This document shows positions 49,538 to 64,000 of a stretch of 64,000 nucleotides of DNA, piece after piece. The position numbers and the translations under genes were made by a program. The stretch is from Anabas testudineus. Its lineage: Eukaryota; Chordata; Actinopteri; Anabantiformes; Anabantidae. The stretch is from positions 868,001-932,000 of the forward strand of contig NC_046611.1 of the NCBI RefSeq assembly GCF_900324465.2, in the 5' to 3' direction. How positions within the stretch are numbered: the first letter of the stretch is position 1; each line of letters opens with the position of its first letter. The notes below the pieces were generated by a model that searched no databases, was not told where the DNA came from, and worked only from the letters and a program-made list of their open reading frames with translations.

Positions 49538-51208
49538 AAATTCCTATTTTCTGCCTGATAAGTGCTCAGACAGTAGGTGAGTTTCAGAAGGCTGCAGGTA
49601 GTTTCAGGTGTAGCAGCAGCTTGTTGCTGTTGGGTGGAGAAGTTCAACTGAAGAGGAGGCAGCGCTTCAACAGGTGCGGCACTTCCGCCTGCAGTACCAC
49701 CTCTGGCCACAAGCAGCCCAAAGGAGGCGCTGTTTCCCCTCATTTACACAGGGATGAGGGTTCCTGTCATCCACCTGCTGACAGGTGGTACTACCAGTAT
49801 CCAAGTACTTCCATTAGTATTAGTATTAGTACTAGTATTAGTATTACCAAACAGGTGTGTTGGAAACAGGCCAGGAGCCTCTCGATGAGGTAGTAAAGGC
49901 TAATATTTCTCTCCACAACGACCATGTAGTGATATAAAACAATTGAAAATTGAGTCCAAAATAGTCACTAACATGCAAGACGTACAAAGAGAATAATATA
50001 TATACACACACACACATTGTTAATGTCACTAAAGGTAATAAGATTACAGAGTCTTTAAATGGATTAAAGTCACTGCACATCCCAGTTACAGTATGCGTCC
50101 GATTACTAGGTTGGAGTTGTATAAAGCTCTGCTGGGATTTACAGTGATAATAAAATTAACATGTAAACTCCTGTAGTCCTGAACATAACATATCAGTCTT
50201 ACAAATGTAAAAAATATATTTTCTTCTTCAACAATACTTACTTAATTATTATACTTATACACAACTTCCTCACATTTCGAATGCAAATGCAATTTTCTGC
50301 AGTTTTTCTCAACTGTTACAATCAAACTTTATTGGAAAGTCATTACAACCCTGCTACACTCGTACACAACACTGAGCAACATAACTGCAAAATATTTTGG
50401 GAAATGCTGGTGAGCTCACATCCACTAGCATGTATTTTCTGGGGTCCTGTTGATCACAATCATGTCACAATTCACCTTGTTGAGACATTTTGAGACCTTA
50501 AGTGAGTCACAGTCCTTTTTTTTTTTTCTTTCTGTTGTTTCTGTCAGACTTAAATTATGTTTATTGTTGGAGGTTTGAGTTTGAAACAAGGTCATAGTCC
50601 ACTGTTTTTGCCTTTATGTGAGTTTACATGATGGGGCTCCTGGTAGTCTTATGGTACTTTGACCCTGGTGGAGCTCCAGTAAACAGGCTTTGGCATGGAC
50701 ACCTGAACATGACATGTAGGACAGGACTGTTTCCTCCAAAGCCACTCTTCTATACACTACAGAAACAGCAAGAAGTTACCATTAGTCTTGTGTGCACTGT
50801 TACAGTTTGCAAAAAAATGTTTTTTTACCCACAGTCTGAAAAGAGATGAAGAGAAAATACGATGGGATGTTAATGGGCCTGCATGCTCTTATATTAAGAG
50901 TGCAGATGCAGCGTTCCTGTGTTGCTGTGATGCATTCACTCCATCAAACTATCAAAAAAATCTAAAACACTGTAAGATGTGTATGGACAAAAAGAAGGCA
51001 AAATTAAGACATGACACTAACATAAATGCAGACAGAAAGAAAGTGCTCTTTTGATAGTGTTTTCACTATTACTTAAGAAAATTACTGTGTTTAAAGGTAC
51101 TTCAAAGCTAAGAAAACCGCTTTAATGGGCACTACATGCTTCCATAGCAACAAAAGACCCAGTTTTGTCACAATACGAGCCCCCTGTAATACAGAATGAC
51201 GTGCAAAA
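49538..51208. other. Sequence upstream of SFT2D2 up to the gap
   Basis: The first 200 bases probably contain the SFT2D2 5' UTR and promoter (CACTTCCGCC at 49680 is ETS-like). A short TATTAG repeat lies at 49813-49848. The rest has several frames of 60-100 codons that I do not recognise and do not believe to be genes. Confidence 0.45.
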
Positions 51209-51308
51209 NNNNNNNNNNNNNNNNNNNNNNNNNNNNNNNNNNNNNNNNNNNNNNNNNNNNNNNNNNNNNNNNNNNNNNNNNNNNNNNNNNNNNNNNNNNN
51301 NNNNNNNN
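51209..51308. other. Assembly gap of exactly 100 N
   Basis: A round 100-N run is the usual placeholder for a scaffold join of unknown size. Unique sequence on its left is followed on its right by a repeat of 14071 onwards. Confidence 0.99.
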
Positions 51309-51489
51309 TTGTGAGCTTGGTGTAGCATAAAGACCAGGAGGAACAGGAACAAGGGCAAAACCCAAACCTGGCTCTGTCTAAGTAACAAAATCCACCTACC
51401 AATCTGACAAATATACCATGATTGTGAGCCAGGTAGGTGTTTTCCCCATGTTTAACCTTGTTAGGTAACTTTCTTACCTCCTCTGCTAG

Positions 51490-51912
51490 GTCCTGATGCA
51501 GCAGCCCGAAGGCATAGTCAGTGGTTTTGGACGTCTCGGTGAGGGGCGGCAGACCTCCGCCATCTTGCAGCGCCTGGCCATGCCCTATGTGGATCGACTC
51601 ACCTGCATGGAATCCACCCAGCTGCGCATTTCAACGCGCATGTTTTGTGCTGGCTATCACTCAGCACCAAAGGACGCCTGCCAAGGTGACAGTGGCGGAC
51701 CACACGTCACACGCTACAGTGGCACCTATTTTATTACTGGAATTGTGAGCTGGGGCGAAGGCTGTGCACGCAGAGGCAAATACGGCGTCTACACCCAGGT
51801 TTCAAAGTACATCAACTGGATCCAAAACGGCATTGAGCAGCTAATGCCTAAAGAGAAGAGTGGCAAGCGGGTGAAGAGGCACCACAGCCCCATCAGGAGG
51901 CTGTATCTGTGA
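51490..51912 (+). CDS. f10: F10 last exon, second copy (partial gene)
   Basis: Identical in reading to 14252-14674, from VLMQQPEG through the serine motif QGDSGGP to the stop. The eight preceding F10 exons are absent because the contig starts at the gap. It should not be counted as a separate gene. Confidence 0.95.
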   Translation, partial: VLMQQPEGIVSGFGRLGEGRQTSAILQRLAMPYVDRLTCMESTQLRISTRMFCAGYHSAPKDACQGDSGGPHVTRYSGTYFITGIVSWGEGCARRGKYGVYTQVSKYINWIQNGIEQLMPKEKSGKRVKRHHSPIRRLYL

Positions 51913-52187
51913 AGAGAGCTCAAAAGATTCCAGAAAGAGTCCACTGGGCTCTCTGGACTAGTGGCTCTCATGTAATCATCCGTTTTGTGTTTGAGACTTC
52001 TGAACAATCACATTTCAGCCAGAGACAGAAAGTTAGACATTCGTCCTCATTTTTAAGAGGCTACATAAATTCAGAAATTTGCATTAATTCATTTTTAGCC
52101 TCTTGGAACCAGCTGAACTAGCAGAAAATAACATTGCTGTACACATTATGTCCTGACTGTATTAGCAAACCACTGCCTACTTCCACA

Positions 52188-52273
52188 TTGAGGCTCATCA
52201 GTGTCAGTAATTACTCTTCAGAGGTTCCCCAGGGTTTCGTTCTGGGTGCTTTACATTTTCTGTGTGTTTAACA
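52188..52273 (+). mobile_element. LINE reverse-transcriptase remnant, second copy
   Basis: Counterpart of 14950-15035 with the same VPQGFVLGA core. It is part of the duplicated block, not an independent insertion. Confidence 0.6.
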
Positions 52274-53584
52274 GCTGCAATAATTGTTTTTCTGGCCACA
52301 GAACATTCTGACATATCATCAGCCTTATCCGCCACTGATTTAACGAAATGTACCAAAAAATGACATAGGACATTTAAACCAGCCTGTTTGTTTTCTCTTC
52401 AGAATTTAGAGCAGAGTCAATAAAAACAGAACAACATGTAAAATTAATGTAAACAAACCATGTCTGTTTTGATGCTTTTTTAAAATCAGTCAGTGCCAAA
52501 AATGAGTTTTTAAACACAATTCTAAGCAAATAAAGAAATACCACTGCAACAGACTGATGCATGAAGTTTTTGTGTGATTGAAACTAAGTTTTATTTTGTG
52601 TGATATAATCAATGCTATAAGCTATAATCATACTATTGCTATGTTTTTAGAAAGCGTTCTGAATTATGGTGCATATTACTCAAAGCTATTGCTTTAAAAG
52701 CTGCATCAGTGCAAAAATTCACTACAAACACTTTAAATGCATTTTTTATGATTTGTACACACTTCTCCTAAAATATGACAATAAAAAGCCAATTATGGAC
52801 TTTTTGTACTACAAAATAATATTTTCAATTTGCAATCATAACTAAAGTAAGCTTTGTTCTACTGATGGCTCCTTTGATAACATATGTTTTTTGGCAACTA
52901 AAAGGATCACGGTATTCAATTTCCCAGAAACTGAATTATTGCTCATGAAAATCATGGGTCATGATGGACTTTTGTGAGCTTTATGGCTTTTAGGCCCCTA
53001 GAGCCTGAACTAAGGGCTGCTTTCAGAACAATCTCACCCCATAGCACCATGTTCATCTTATATTATTGAATGTAGATCCTAAAATATCTCCATTATTTTA
53101 AAGTGTTAGTTTAATGACAAAAATTCCTTCTTTATGTCAAACAAACAAAACTACTGAGCTTTCAGAGGTTGGACTTGGAGCCTGTTTTGTTTGAAGACTG
53201 GGAGCACAGGCCAGAGTCTCACTGCACCAACAGACGGTCTACGAAAACACAGCTTCTGTTAACTCTTTAAAGAAACAGATCGATGAGCCCAGGTGACAAT
53301 CTGAGAATTTTAAAAGAAAACATTCCTTAAAATGTGTGCAAGTAACTGACTTGACATTTGGATTTTGGACCACATTTCTACTGAAGTTCTGCTGGTCAAC
53401 AGTGACATAGAGACATAGAGACTTTTGATAATGTTACAATCAGTCAAACAGACAGCCGGAAGAAATATGACAAGAATTTAGATTTAAGGAAGCGTCCCGT
53501 CATGTTTCCAGTAAAGTCAATCAGTTACAACTCATCAGTTTGTGTGTGTTTGTGTAGGTGTGTGATTGCAGTGAAGTCAGTGTC

Positions 53585-56500
53585 ATGGCGGTCAGCATCA
53601 TGTCAGCTTGTTGTCGAGCGTCGGTTCTATATCTTTACCTGCTCGCCTGTTTCCTTCAGGCCCACAGCCAGAGACAAGGTAAGATCTCCGACACGCTAGT
53701 GTTTACATTGATAGTTAGAATAGTTTTTGTGCTCATTGTGGAACAGCCAGATACATTTGATTATCTCACTTGAAAAACTCCAGATATAACGATTGGGAAA
53801 CAGTTTGGTCTGTAATGTTCCACGTTAAATAGAAATGTGTTGTATTTTCCTGTGTTTGTGTCACTCGTTGTTACTTTACACTGGATTCAATACATTTTAG
53901 GTATAATGATAAGTTTGTTTTTGATTATTACCTAATGTCATTACTGTGACTCAGTAAACCATATCTACAACAAGGTAATCATGACTGAACTAAAGCTAAA
54001 TTATGACAAATATCACATCACTGCCACGAGAACAGCTGTAATATCACAGCATGCCATATCACATAGGTCATAAAGTAATAGTAAGATAATGCCACTATTA
54101 TTATGATAAACTATGTATTATATCAGATAGTCATGTCCTAGTAAAGCAGTATTATATTTACTAAATTAGTTTAAAGAGCAATAATCAAGACTCAGTATGT
54201 CAGAAATACTAGATTACAATGACTGAAGTAGTAAGGTGCAGTGTCATAATCACGACTATATCTCTTATGATAAATGTAATAATCAAATGACAAATATCAG
54301 ATAGTTCTATTATTCTAATTAGAATGAGCAACACTCACTGGCTTGTCATCATTATGACATTAAAGAACCAAGTCATGATCATTTATGACACATACTAAAT
54401 CATAACTTACCAGAAATGTGCTGTCATAAGTATATTGACATGTAGCTGTCGTTGTCAGTGTTTCGTCAGGCTCCACAGGCTCATAACGTGCTCCTGAGGT
54501 CCAAACGGGCAAACACGTTCCTCCTGGAGGAGCTCCTTCAGGGGAACCTGGAGAGAGAGTGTTACGAGGAGCGGTGCAACTTCGAGGAGGCTCGAGAGTA
54601 CTTTGAGGACACGAAGAAGACGGTCTGACACAAATAATCACACAGACTACATTTGGGTTTGATGACAAATTATTCAGTTTCTTTAGGAACAGGTTGAATT
54701 TGTCATTTACACTAAAAATCGCTCTTTAGCAGAAGCAGAAAACTGGTTGTTTTTTAATTTGTGTTTGTCGTCTACAGATCGACTTCTGGACAGTTTACAT
54801 CGGTGAGATTTCTTTGGTGTCAACTTCCAACTCCAACCAATGAGTCAATCAATGAATTCATCAGTTAATCAATGAGACGTGAACAGGACCTAAATAGTAA
54901 TGAATGATCAGTTTAAGAAGATAATAACTATATGAGATGGAACGCCTTTAACAAGCTTGAATATTAATTAATATGTGTGATCAACATCTTTCTTTTCTCT
55001 AAATAACACATTTATCATTTTTGTAAATACCTGTATATACTGTAATGTATAAAATATACTGAAACTAATATAAAATGTCATCAACTGGAATCTTCATTAT
55101 TGAGCTACTGGTAAAAAATCATTTTAAATACTACTTAAAATAAATATTAGGTTATGAAATGCTCATAAATGACTAAAATGTTCACTACATGGACAAAATG
55201 ATCCTTTTGTGTGGAGCATTTAGTTTTTGGTATCTTCCTTTCTACTGGAACAGATGGGGACCAGTGTCAGCCCAATCCCTGCTTCCACGGGGGGAACTGC
55301 ACTGACATGGTGGGGGGGTTCCACTGCTCCTGCAGCGCCCCCTATTTTGGGTCAGTCTGTGAACTGGGAGGGGTGAAAAATATAGAAAGTCGGCCATCGT
55401 CAGCATCACAAATCATCGTACCAGGTCAGAGCTGCATCTAAACCTAATGCTGTGTCCAGGTGATACCTAACCCACAGGTTTACGGGGTCGTTAAAGTACA
55501 TTCACTAAAGTACATTCACTAAAGTACATTTACTAAAGTACAATTACTAAAGTACAATTACTAAAGTACATTTACTAAAGTACAATTACTAAAGTACAAT
55601 TACTAAAGTACATTCACTAAAGTACAATTACTAAAGTACAATTACTAAAGTACAATTACTAAAGTACATTCACTAAAGTACATTCACTAAAGTACAATTA
55701 CTAAAGTACAATTACTAAAGTACATTCACTAAAGTACATTCACTAAAGTACAATTACTAAAGTACAATTACTAAAGTACAATTACTAAAGTACATTCACT
55801 AAAGTACATTCACTAAAGTACATTTACTAAAGTACAATTACTAAAGTACAATTACTAAAGTACATTCACTAAAGTACATTCACTAAAGTACATTTACTAA
55901 AGTACTGGATTTCTTTCACTGCACTTCTACAACACATTTTCTAATCATCTGTCATTATTTAGTCGTCATCTTTTAACATATTTCTGTCTGTTTCAGAGAT
56001 GAAGAAGTGTCCAACTGAGGGTCCGGCAGCGTGCCAGCAACTGTGCACGGCGTCCTATTACTCATTCACCTGCTCCTGCTTGGCGGGATTCAAACTACAG
56101 AGCGACAAACGCAGTTGTTTGCCAGAAGGTCTGATTCTACTTACTTAACACATTTGGTGAATCAGTTCTGTGAATTAATGAAGACTTTGTGTCTGCAGTG
56201 GAGTTTCCATGTGGAAGACTTCCTGACAAGTTCAACAGCTCGGCGTCAATGTGTCACAATGGAAACTGTCCCTGGCAGGTGAGAGCTCATTAAGTTCAGC
56301 TAGTACGACACTCCTGCTCCTCAGACGGTGAACGCCTCTCAGAATAAACTTTACTTCTTTAAGTCACGTCGTTCTGTCCAAAACCTCAGCTGCACTGTTC
56401 ACTGGAGCTCCTGCTGTGCGCTCGTTTTCTGTCTCCAGGTGTCCCTGCTGAGCAGTAAAGGGGTGGAGTTGTGTGGTGGGGTAGTGCTGGGTCGACGCTC

Positions 56501-57471
56501 CATCCTGACCGCTGCTCACTGCCTCCTCCTGGACTCAGAACCTGACCTCCGACCCTCCAACTTCTTCGTGGTTGCCAGTACGAATCGTCATTAACAGACA
56601 TACTATAAATTACAGTTAATAACTGTGGCAGAGTATTATTAAGCATCGTCTCTCGTCTCCTAGGCAACCACAACAGCGTCATTCCCGTACAGGCCCTGTA
56701 TGTTCACGATCGTTTCCGTACGTCTCATCACGAATATGATCTCGCCCTCCTTGAGTTGGCCGCCCCCCTGGTCATGGGCCCCACGCTTATCCATCTCTGC
56801 CTGCCTACCAGGGACTTCAGTGAAAATATCCTGATGCATTCTGGGAGGACGGGGATAGTCGAGCAACAAAACGAGGGACAAGACCAGGACCTGGTCTACA
56901 TGACACTGGAGGAGTGTCGCAGCCAGCTGAACGTCTCGCATCCACTTAGCAACAAAATGTCTGCATGATGAAGCAAGAAACCCAGGGGAACCCCGATGGA
57001 CTGACAGGGAACCAAAAGGGGGCTCAAGACAGATCACACCGACCTTTAAAGAACCGAAATGAAGCCCATAGGAGGGATCATCACAGAGTTCACAGACTGA
57101 GGGGATCTTCAGGGAATCACAATGGAGCCAAGAGATGGAAGATGATGGATGAACATATGGAGAACAAGACCAGTCAAATTGGAGCCCAAGGGACGCCAAA
57201 CGGAGCAGAAAACCACAACAGCAGCATTCAGGAGCCCTCAGAAGATGGCAGCAGGCCATGTGATGGGGTCTTAGCAGGGGCGCCCGTGGCCACTGTGGAG
57301 CAGGGGACGGCATATCTCACTGGCCTGATGATCTCGTCTTCTGGAGGCTGCGATGGCAGCGGGCTGGTGTTCACCAAACTGTCCCGCTACCTGAGCTGGA
57401 TCAAACCAAGGGTGGAGGTGGCCGAGGATCACATGACCCCCCAAATCAGCGAATATCCTGAGCATTACTAA
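53585..57471 (+). pseudogene. proz: PROZ second copy, frame broken in last exon
   Basis: Exons: 53585-53678, 54459-54622, 54778-54802, 55254-55424, 55997-56128, 56199-56278, 56439-56577 and 56664-57471. All splice sites match the first copy. The last exon is 808 instead of 809 bases: near 56958 the run reads AAAATGTCTGCATG where the first copy has AAAATGTTCTGCATG, so the frame ends two codons later and the C-terminal third would be lost. I think this is a sequencing or haplotype artefact in a false duplicate rather than a true pseudogene. Confidence 0.75.
55490..55906. repeat. 14-bp minisatellite in PROZ intron 4, second copy
   Basis: The same TAAAGTACATTCAC/TAAAGTACAATTAC units as at 18252-18628, but in a different order and with about 30 units. 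Repeat-number change of this kind is expected between alleles. Confidence 0.95.
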
Positions 57472-57908
57472 CAAGTCGCCAGTTGACGGCTGGTTGACTG
57501 TTCAGCCTAAAGATATTTAACCATACAACCACCAGCATGTCAACGCATGTAAGCAGCATCAGTATCTCTACATTATGTTCTGCTCCAAAACTTTGGGGAG
57601 TGAAAGTGTAAAATGTAGTTTGAACAGAGAATGTCTCACATCTTCTTTGTCTTTAAGACTGCTGGACATGTGTAGTAGAAATACACTGATCCAATTTGTT
57701 TGTATAATTCGAGTGCTGAATAAAAAAACTTTAATGTGTGAAAGTGTGGGATTAATGTGTCTTATAGGCACCTGACGGCAGAACAAATAACTATACTGTA
57801 CAAACCAGCATCTGTTTATTCAACAACCTTTTACAATACAAAATAAAAACTGGATTAATTGAATGGGAAAAGTTTGCGGGGAGACCTGTGGACCATCACA
57901 CCCAGAGT

Positions 57909-61683
<3,775 letters not shown>

Positions 61684-64000
61684 GACTGTCCTGACTTCCA
61701 CCTGAAAACAGGTAACTAACTCATGTTAGTCTCCACAACAGAGACAATAGTTAGAGCCACAACAACAAGACAAAGAACTGAACAGCCGACCAAAATTAAC
61801 TTAGCAAGAGGACAGAATCAAATAATCAAATAATCACTTCGGTCATTCAGTTAAAAAAGCCACATATTTACAGATTTCAGCTTCTAAAAAGAAATGATTT
61901 CAGAGTACTGGTACAATCATGTCTGCAGGTTTCTCGTGTTACATGTAAATATTGTGACATGAATATGAACAAAACCAGGACAAAGCAAGAAATAAGACAG
62001 TCAAGAAGTTAAAGTAGATCAAACTTACACAACAGTGCCGTTATCTAATAAACACACCGTTCAACTAAATTTAAATACTATAATATATGAAGCACTTTGT
62101 CAGTATCAGAGCACACAAAACACGAAAGGTTTAAAGTAACAAACTCATTTTAAGAAATCGCTGTAATCTAACTAGCAATAGCTAGTAAGCTAATTCATGA
62201 TATAAATTCACCTAATTCAGGTTAAAACTCGTTTTAAATCGCTGTTTTCAGGCTTTAAACTGAAAACAATCAGATGTAAAAAAAGATGAAAACTCAACAG
62301 AAACTTTTACCTTTAAATTCACTTTTATCGGGAAAATATTGGTCCACACTCAGTTCATTCAAAAACAACCCGGACTGTTTTCAAGTGATGCACAACGTTC
62401 GCGGCGCGACTGTAAACAACTTCCGGGTCAGTAAGGTCAGCTTCCGTTGGTATTTCATAATAAGATGTAACATATTTCAAAATAAAGTTATCTCGGCATG
62501 TGGCATTTACATTATCAAAATGTTTGAGTATCGAAAAACAAAAATGCAAAACAATTTACAACCCCGTGTTAATACATATACAAATCTGTATTTATATAGA
62601 GGTGTCGCGAGAACAATGAAATAATAAATAAATTAAATTGTTCTGAAACCTTAAACACTGTAAAGTCCCTTGAGATGACTTCTGTTGTGATTTGGCGCTT
62701 TACAAATAAAATTGAAATTAATTGAATTGAATTGAATAAAGGAAAGAGACAAAAGAAGAAACCAACATAAATACAGTATATATTTAACAGGTAAAAGTAT
62801 GGACGAAGATGCAGCCATTTTCTGCATTTTCTCCTAAACATTGAAAATAAATTACATTATATGACATTTAATTTCTAAGGCATTTATTAAAGACAAAAAC
62901 CAGATATCTGCTCATATAGTATACATGTTGACATTATGTTTTGTAAAAGATGTTACACATTCTTTGTTTTCTATTTAGGTATTTTACATTTCCACAGAAA
63001 TGTTGAAGTGTTTGTATATCATAATAAGAATTAGGAACAGATAGAGGTTACTGAGATCAAGAAACTAAAATAAAAACAGACCCAACTTTACAGCAAACAA
63101 TTCAAACATAAAATAGGTGACAGAAATACTTCAGGTATGTTTTTCATTCTTGCTTTTTTTAAAATAAAATTTTCTGTGTCCCCCAGAGGAAACATCCTGT
63201 TCAGAAAAGTCAAATATTACAAGCAAAGAGACATTCAAAAGTTTATTGCGACAGAGCTCCCATCATTCATGCAGAAACTAAGAAACAACAAAGACAACAA
63301 AAGGGCCAGAGCCACAGGTATGAATCTGTAGAGTTGAATACTTTTTTTCAGCTTCAGTTTACTTCTGCTTTTCTGCAACAATTAGAAATAGAGCAACAAC
63401 AAACCAGCGACATGCAGCAGCTGAAATAACCAACATGACGGAACAAATAACGTGTCTTTTTTAACTTTGTCAAGGTAATTAGTAATAAGCCCCATGAATA
63501 AAGTATCATTCTTCACTCAACACCACAGCTGGTGGACTGTACAGATACATACATGAACAAAGACAGAGTCTGGATGTATTGTGCAGAACAACCATCATTT
63601 CCCAAGGAGGCTCCAACACCAGGGTGAGCCATAACACCAACAAAACACAGGGTCTAGGACTAGAATCAACATCTGTGATTTTTTTAAATTGAATAAATGT
63701 TGACAGGACAGTTTATTAAACAGTGAGAAAGTCACAGTACTGTATATTTACATGCATCGTAACTAAATGTTACCAGTTTGATGGTTTCCAGACATCATAA
63801 CAATAAAGACCGCCAGTAGATTTAGTAGCTGCTGATGTCAGTGAGCACTAGTACTTCACAATAACCACCAGGACGTTTAGCTGTCAGTGGTTACTATTAG
63901 GTACAAATACTCAAAGTATAAATAGTGGCCTAATGTGGTAAATGGTAGCCACCAGCAGTCACTGTGCAAAAATGAAATGACTTTTTAGTTATCTGCAGTA
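61684..64000. other. PCID2 5' region and TBX19 3' flank, second copy
   Basis: Counterpart of 24367-26675, including the CpG-rich promoter patch (about 62395-62430), the repeat tail near 62638-62737 and the degenerate repeat at the end. There is a nine-base duplication (CAAATAATC type) near 61820 relative to the first copy. The window stops before the place where TBX19 exon 8 would reappear. Confidence 0.85.

Noticed and set aside
50281-51054. Several 70-90 codon frames upstream of SFT2D2
   Set aside because: No recognisable domain, no splice or promoter context, and overlapping frames of similar length suggest chance.

Overview
This window is vertebrate genomic DNA, almost certainly from a ray-finned (percomorph-type) teleost. 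The genes have many short introns and fish-type proteins. The repeats are fish-like: a tRNA-derived SINE, Tc1-family deletion derivatives, L2-like reverse-transcriptase scraps and large simple satellites. The species cannot be named from sequence alone.

Layout. 131-5770 is a long AT-rich satellite lying inside an intron of a factor VII-like gene, whose exons 3 to 8 run from 6379 to 8676 (+). It is followed by F10 (10845-14674, +), PROZ (16348-20194, +) and PCID2 (20590-24366, -), the order F7-F10-PROZ-PCID2 also found in human. Next, all on the minus strand, come TBX19 (27004-38662) and SFT2D2 (45354-49537), neighbours on human chromosome 1. TBX19 intron 6 holds about 3.5 kb of a 9-bp satellite that is open in several frames on both strands and encodes nothing.

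A 100-N gap lies at 51209-51308. From 51309 to the window end the sequence repeats 14071-26675 almost base for base: last F10 exon, whole PROZ, whole PCID2 and the TBX19 3' flank. The two copies differ by single bases, small indels, three 14-bp minisatellite units and one indel of about 42 bp. This looks like a second haplotype or false assembly duplication rather than a real second locus. The second PROZ copy carries a one-base deletion in its last exon.

Biology. F10, PROZ and the factor VII-like gene encode vitamin-K-dependent (Gla) plasma proteins of blood clotting. F10 has an intact catalytic triad. The factor VII-like protein has Asp where the catalytic Ser should be, so it looks like the non-enzymatic f7i type known from zebrafish. 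PROZ also lacks the catalytic Ser, as expected, but keeps His and Asp and has a low-complexity insertion of about 95 residues. PCID2 (mRNA export, TREX-2), TBX19 (pituitary T-box factor) and SFT2D2 (Golgi/endosome traffic) are unrelated to clotting. Exon borders were placed by hand from splice motifs, phase and remembered family proteins; summed exon lengths keep frame in every gene reported as intact.

Most notable: the dead factor VII-like protease; a minor-spliceosome AT-AC intron in PCID2; a GC-AG intron and an extra protease-domain intron in F10; the PROZ insertion; the duplicated block beside the gap; a cluster of RFX-like motifs in SFT2D2 intron 2; and two Tc1 derivatives sharing one internal deletion.
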